Positions 7,499-11,674 of a DNA stretch of 11,674 nucleotides are shown in pieces. The notes beneath the pieces were generated by a model. That model was not told the origin of the DNA, did not search any database, and was given only the letters and a program-made list of their open reading frames with translations. The position numbers and the translations under genes were made by a program. The first letter of the stretch is position 1; the number at the start of each line of letters is the position of its first letter. Source of the DNA: Euperipatoides rowelli (lineage: Eukaryota > Onychophora > Udeonychophora > Euonychophora > Peripatopsidae); the NCBI GenBank assembly GCA_003024985.2, contig PXIH01S0004355.1. One strand, written 5' to 3'.

Positions 7499-7535
7499 TT
7501 ACAGGTAACATTACTTAAAAACAAATTACCTGTAA
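7499..7535. repeat. Perfect 10-bp inverted repeat TTACAGGTAA / TTACCTGTAA
   Basis: TTACAGGTAA at 7499-7508 and TTACCTGTAA at 7526-7535 are exact reverse complements with a 17-base spacer. The left arm doubles as the right copy of the direct repeat bracketing the MITE-like insertion. That raises the possibility that the motif belongs to the older GTTAC-type sequence rather than being a target duplication. Confidence 0.7.
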
Positions 7536-8720
7536 TTCATCATTTTTATTTAGTTTCTTTTAAATATATTTAGTGCTATAAAGTGTTTTCTTAAATATTA
7601 AATATAAAGTGTAGGCACAGAAACCTTCTTATACAGGATAGCCTTTATAAAAAAAAATAATAATATTGTGTGGTCAAGCTGAATCAGTTACCAGTTCACA
7701 CCCTCCTCTGGCCTACCTGTCCCAGCCACTTACTGTACCTATTTGTCCTATCGGTCTCAATACTGAGTAGTTGCTTTTAGTAGTTAAATTCAAGTTATGT
7801 TGTAGATATTTGGAAAAAAAATAGTTATAAATAAAAATTACTCAAATATATTATTATATCTAATTTTAATCATTAATGGTCACACAAAAGAAAGAGAAAA
7901 AAAAAGAGCAAAAAATGTCTGTTTTCTATGTTTTATTGTAAATTATTGGTAAAATGCATTAAGCACAAAAAGCTTTTTGCATCATTATGACAAGATTTAA
8001 ATTGCAGAGATCTAAGTTTCTCTTAAAAGTCAAGCAAATAATTACTTTTAGCAATTTAACTTGACTGAGAATTCTTTATATCAATAATTCTATTTCCTTT
8101 CAAAGCACCCACACACACATAAAAAAAATTCTAATAGATTTACAATAAATTTCCTTAAATTTAAAGGCAAACTCTTTTATTTTTCTAAATCAGTTGATTT
8201 ATAAATACTGTATTTTAATCATTTTTATTCACAGCCTAACCTTGAACTTATTTATCAAATTTCCTTTAAATAGACTCTGAGACTGATGAAGTTAATGTTT
8301 ATTGTATTCATTGATTGGGTATCTTTTTTTAATACTATAAACAAAGTTATTGAACAATAATGTAAAATAAGTTCGATATAAGATGGAAGATTTCAAACAC
8401 ATCTCAATGAACTTTTATAAAAGTGCTTTTAATTATATTCCTTCTCAATTACTACTTGAAAAAAATTACGAATTTTTTTGGCTTATCCTTTGTTAAGAAA
8501 ATTACACTCTTTTATAGATTAATCACCTCTACCTCCCCTCCCCCCCCCCCCAAAAAAAAAAAATGAAATTAGTAATTTATTACACACCAATTAAACATTT
8601 TAAATTTATTTTAATATTTCTAGCACTTGTGAATACCTCATTATAATATTCAAAATCAGGTATTGATAGGGATGGGCAATATACTAAAGAAAAAGTATGT
8701 GAAATATAAAATTGTCAGAT
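7536..8720. other. AT-rich intergenic stretch
   Basis: No supported gene on either strand. A more balanced patch at about 7677-7765 (for example CACCCTCCTCTGGCCTACCT) may be a fragment of an unrecognised repeat. A short (CA)n run lies near 8108-8118. A C12 run directly abuts an A12 run (8540-8563). The rest is low-complexity A/T sequence. Confidence 0.6.
8540..8563. repeat. C12-A12 homopolymer junction
   Basis: Twelve C bases are followed at once by twelve A bases. This is a simple repeat likely to vary in length, and a likely site of sequencing or assembly error. Confidence 0.85.
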
Positions 8721-8941
8721 TCCGTTATCTACCCACCAAAATGGCTGAAGGATGTAAGTTAAAATTATCAAAATCGGCATCCAGCAAAAGATTATTTCAC
8801 CTCTAGATTAGGATTAAGGGTTACGGTAAGGTTGGGTCTGTAAAAAAATATACTAAAATCGGAGAGAGAAAATTGTAATTCCACACGCTACTAAAACACA
8901 CGGCTCTTAACATTAATCATGTTGGTGGGTAGAAAAACGGA
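8721..8941. repeat. 221-bp segment bounded by 23/24-bp inverted repeats
   Basis: The left arm (8721-8743) starts TCCGTTA and contains CTACCCACCAAAATG. The right arm (8918-8941), read on the other strand, starts TCCGTTTTT and contains CTACCCACCAACATG. About 21 of 24 aligned positions match. The interior is AT-rich with a GGATTAAGGGTTACGGTAAG block. The arrangement resembles a short terminal-inverted-repeat element, but no clear target duplication is visible outside the arms. An old hairpin-forming repeat is the alternative. Confidence 0.65.
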
Positions 8942-9249
8942 GTATGAGCCATGTTTTTACATGAAAGCAGGTATAAGTCTGGGACAGGGGCCACCTGTAA
9001 ACCTGTGGTACCAGTTTTTTGTGAAATATATTTTTTATTGAATGGTTTAGGTTTGAGGGCCAAACTTCGTAGGAGGCGAGGAAGTTTTAACATTCTGATA
9101 TTTTGGTATAGGCTACTGTATATAACCCTAATTGGAATATGATTGTGTTCCGAAGCCAGTAACAGCGCCATCTAGGTTCGGTGCGGTAACTATTTTTAGG
9201 AACTTTAAGTGGTGTTTTCTCTTAGATAAAAAAAAATCTTTGGCGTAAT
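8942..9249. other. Moderate-GC stretch, no supported gene
   Basis: This is less AT-rich than its neighbours (for example GTTCCGAAGCCAGTAACAGC). An 84-codon minus-strand frame (9171-8917) and a 63-codon plus-strand frame overlap here. Neither has a recognisable domain, and the minus frame runs into the right arm of the inverted repeat. The region may be part of a longer unclassified repeat. Confidence 0.5.
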
Positions 9250-9289
9250 GGGCTTAAACAAAAAAAATGTTTGATGCCCGTGGAACGGG
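9250..9289. repeat. Pair of overlapping hairpins
   Basis: GGGC (9250-9253) and AAACA (9256-9260) can pair with TGTTT (9268-9272) and GCCC (9276-9279). CCCGT (9277-9281) can instead pair with ACGGG (9285-9289) across a 3-base loop. The two folds share the CCC and exclude each other. No neighbouring gene suggests a regulatory role. Confidence 0.5.
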
Positions 9290-9334
9290 TTTATTAGCTA
9301 GTAATTTGTAATTGTGTTGATTTACTGCATAAAA

Positions 9335-9428
9335 ACTAGCTGTTTTCATTCACTGTTTACTCTCTAATCATGATTTTTATTATATTTATAGTGAGCGCAA
9401 CCTGATCAGCTGTTTTCGGTGAATGAAA
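9335..9428. repeat. Direct AGCTGTTTTC pair with nested inverted repeat
   Basis: AGCTGTTTTC occurs at 9338-9347 and again at 9408-9417. Overlapping these, TTTCATTCACTG (9344-9355) and CGGTGAATGAAA (9417-9428) are reverse complements at 11 of 12 positions. The region between is AT-rich. No function is assigned. Confidence 0.6.
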
Positions 9429-10320
9429 TGACTGATGTATTTCATCCAGGCGAATCAATACTAATTTATGCATATTATTTGTATCTGCATGTGTGTGCGA
9501 ATTCTAGATAAAATNCCACACTTCTGCATCTTCAGAGTCTTGTATTGTTCAAATTTTTGCCAGATTCATGTTACAGCTTTTATTTATGTTATTTATACTG
9601 AGCAAGAGAATGGAACAAATGTACGGTTTATTGTGAAGACTTGCTAATATAGTAAGTTATTGCCATCACTTTTACAATATGAAGATTGTCTCCAATCAAA
9701 TTATTTCTTATTAAAGATAATGTTATATTTGGTGACAATTCTTCTGAATGCAAATATTTGAAAATCTCACGTATAATTCTTTCATAGTGTAGATTTCACT
9801 AGATTTAGGAATGCATCTAGTTCACTATTTAGATATTATTCACCATTTAAAACAACAATCTTTTATTAATATTAAAACTAACAGACCTTATGGGAAAAGC
9901 GATCATATAGTTATAGAAATACTTTTAGATATAAAAACAATAAATTAATATTAAACATGAAAACCTAAATTATACAGATTTTAAAAATACCCATTTTTGA
10001 CAAAATAAATTGTTTTGTATTTCTTTTTATTATGGTTTTTTATCAATTTACATATTAGTTGATAATCTTTGTCCAATTTATTGATGTCTATAAATAAGAC
10101 ATCAATATTCAGATTTAAAAAGAAGAATAGAAAAAAAAAAAAGCTAAATTATTAAATTCTAACTTCAATAAAACAAAGAAATCAATTATTAAAAATAAAT
10201 CTTTAAACAAAATGAACATTCTCTGGAAGAATACAAAGAAATAAACTACTTAAAGAACAAAAATAGAAAAAAAATTGAAACCGATTTGCTTCAAAAAGCT
10301 AAAAATAATAAAAACTATCT
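9429..10320. other. AT-rich intergenic stretch
   Basis: I see no gene, structured RNA or organised repeat. There is one undetermined base (N) at 9515 and an A12 run at about 10131-10142. The last 200 bases are strikingly A-rich on the plus strand, with many AAAT and AAGAA words. Confidence 0.65.
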
Positions 10321-10326
10321 ATACCT

Positions 10327-10394
10327 CCCCTAGGATGTCATTCAGAACATCTGCCCCCTAGGATGTCATTCAGAACATCTGCCCCCTAGGATGT
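10327..10394. repeat. 28-bp tandem repeat, about 2.4 copies
   Basis: Two identical 28-bp copies (10329-10356 and 10357-10384) and a partial third (10385-10394) each begin with the palindrome CCTAGG. Inside each full copy GATGT and ACATC form a small inverted repeat around CATTCAGA. The first two copies do not differ at all, so the duplication is recent compared with the decayed sequence around it. Confidence 0.95.
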
Positions 10395-10397
10395 TAA

Positions 10398-11375
10398 CAA
10401 AAAAAAATCTTAGTTTCAAATTGTAAAATATCAACTATCCAAAATGATGGAAATTCATTATTTCACAACTCCACTTGTTTTTGCCCCCTCATCCCATTTT
10501 TTTTTACCTAATCTCCCCAACTCCTTCCTCCCGTCATTGGCTTAAAAATAATAATAAAAAATATTCCATCCACCCATTCCTCCCCCCCCCCTCTCTTTCC
10601 CCTGTTTGTTTTTTTAAAACATTATTTTCTAATTCTAAAAGCTAAACCATCCAATTGATGGAAATTCATTTCCCCCTCCACCACCTGTTCCCCCTCCCTT
10701 CTTCATTACCCCTCCACCCATTTGCCCCCACCCCCTGTTCTTTCCCCCTCTAACTTTCCTCCATTTTGACTAAACCCATCCAGATTGATGAAAATTCCAC
10801 CACCCCCCCTCTCCATATTTTCTTTCCCCTTCCCCCACCTCCCATTTTACCCCTCCCAGTCCCCATCCCTCGTTGGTTTAAAAACGAAAATATTTTATTT
10901 GTAAATTTTAAAACTTAAAAACAAATATCATTCCGTCAACCCATCCCCCCCCCCCCTTCCCCCTTTGTTTAAAAACAAAAAAAATCACATTTTCTAATTC
11001 TAAAACCTAAACCATCCAAATTGACAGNTATTCATTTTCCCCCTTCACCTGTTCCTCTCCCTTGCCTTCTCACCCCGTCCCCATTGTATCCCCCTGCCCT
11101 GTTGGTTTAAAAAGGAAACAGTCTGATTTGCAAATTCTAAAAGTTAAAACTAAATCTTAAAACGAAAAAAAAAAATGAAAAATTATTATTTTCGAATTCT
11201 AAAACATAAACCGTGCAAATAGATGGAAATTCATTTGCCCCTTCACCCATTTCCCCTCTCCCATTGTTTTGCCCTGCTCCCCTATTTCCCCCTCCCCATT
11301 TTATGCCCCAACCCCCATTGTTTTAAAAATAAAATAATCTTATTTGTAAATTCTAAAAGTTAAAACCCAATCTTA
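10398..11375. repeat. Degenerate tandem array of about 200-bp polypyrimidine units
   Basis: A recurring anchor resembling CTAAACCATCCAATTGATGG, continuing as AAATTCATT, is found with its GATG (or equivalent) at 10446, 10657, 10797, 11023 and 11222. The spacings are 211, 140, 226 and 199. After each anchor comes a C/T-rich tract of about 50 to 110 bases (for example CCCCCTCCCTTCTTC). Most units then have a linker similar to GTTTAAAAACAAAA with TTTGTAAATTCTAAAAG. There are about five units, one of them shortened. The C/T tracts are strongly strand-asymmetric. One undetermined base (N) lies at 11027. No open frame of interest crosses it. Confidence 0.85.
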
Positions 11376-11674
11376 TTCTGAGTAATTGACACATATTACT
11401 AAGGTATGGAGTAGAAAAAGGGTTCAATTTGTATTGATCAATAATGAATATTAGAGTATAATAACCTGATGAATTATAACGTACTAAAGGGTTTAATTAA
11501 TAAAATAATAATAAACATACCGTAGAGAGTTAACTGTATATTAATTTTTATTAATATTAAACAAATAAAGCATATACTGTATACGAAGAAGTGTTATTGC
11601 TATAAATTGTCAGTTCAAACAAGCAAATATTTTTATTTAGGCTACAAGTAAATAAATAGAGAAAAATAATCTTT
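11376..11674. other. AT-rich stretch to the window end
   Basis: No gene or organised repeat is visible. One TACTGTA heptamer occurs at 11575-11581 in the context CATATACTGTATACG. Confidence 0.6.

Noticed and set aside
7170-7508. 112-codon plus-strand frame
   Set aside because: It runs from array remnants through the MITE-like insertion and across both proposed boundaries. The peptide has no domain-like character.
8800-8840. Telomere-like TTAGGG-type repeats (GGATTAAGGGTTACGG)
   Set aside because: There are only one or two imperfect units, with no run of repeats.
8917-9171. 84-codon minus-strand frame as a small gene
   Set aside because: It overlaps the right arm of the inverted repeat, has an antisense frame of similar length and shows no domain.
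9120-9200. Possible tRNA-derived SINE head (GGTTCGGTGCGG resembles a B box)
   Set aside because: No matching A box lies at the right distance upstream and no cloverleaf can be drawn.
9515-9515. N bases at 9515 and 11027 as gap or modified-base signals
   Set aside because: Single undetermined bases are most simply sequencing or assembly ambiguities.
10327-10394. CRISPR repeats (28-bp unit)
   Set aside because: The copies are head-to-tail without spacers, which makes this an ordinary tandem duplication.

Overview
This window looks like intergenic, repeat-dominated DNA from an animal nuclear genome. It is AT-rich, with long homopolymers, microsatellites, several transposon relics and no intact host gene. 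I found no tRNA, rRNA or CRISPR array and no bacterial-style operon. The family of the retroelement, the tandem arrays, the short non-autonomous DNA transposons and an excess of the heptamer TACTGTA suggest an invertebrate. A crustacean such as a decapod is a reasonable guess, but it is an inference.

Region 1 (1-3947, minus strand) is a degraded Ty3/Gypsy LTR retrotransposon read from right to left. A candidate 151-bp 5' LTR (3797-3947) is followed by a leader and then gag, aspartic protease, reverse transcriptase, RNase H and integrase with a GPY/F-type C-terminus. Pol ends at position 90. The 3' LTR would lie left of base 1, outside the window. The domain order is the classic Gypsy order, and the short LTR and pol motifs fit the Mag (K02A2.6-like) lineage. 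Every domain carries frameshifts, stops or lost catalytic residues, so the copy cannot move by its own proteins.

Region 2 (3948-5046) is AT-rich with a purine/pyrimidine-alternating microsatellite (4086-4180). It also holds a complete 420-bp non-autonomous hAT element (4619-5038) flanked by a perfect 8-bp target duplication, CTCTAGAT.

Region 3 (5047-7540) is AT-rich sequence leading into a tandem array of about 69-bp units built from AGTTACTTT and GTAACTAGTTA motifs (about 5963-6775). Diverged traces continue to about 7540. Those traces are split by a GC-ended, roughly 275-bp MITE-like insertion bounded by a 9-bp direct repeat (TTACAGGTA).

Region 4 (7541-10320) is mostly featureless AT-rich DNA. 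It contains a C12/A12 junction, a 221-bp segment bounded by 23/24-bp inverted repeats (8721-8941) and small hairpins near 9250-9430.

Region 5 (10321-11674) starts with a nearly exact 28-bp tandem repeat. A degenerate array of roughly 200-bp units follows, in which C/T-only tracts alternate with AT-rich linkers (about 10398-11375), and then AT-rich DNA to the end.

No set of co-operating genes is present, so I do not claim a new biological system. The most worthwhile objects are the two tandem arrays, the hAT MITE and the MITE-like insertion.
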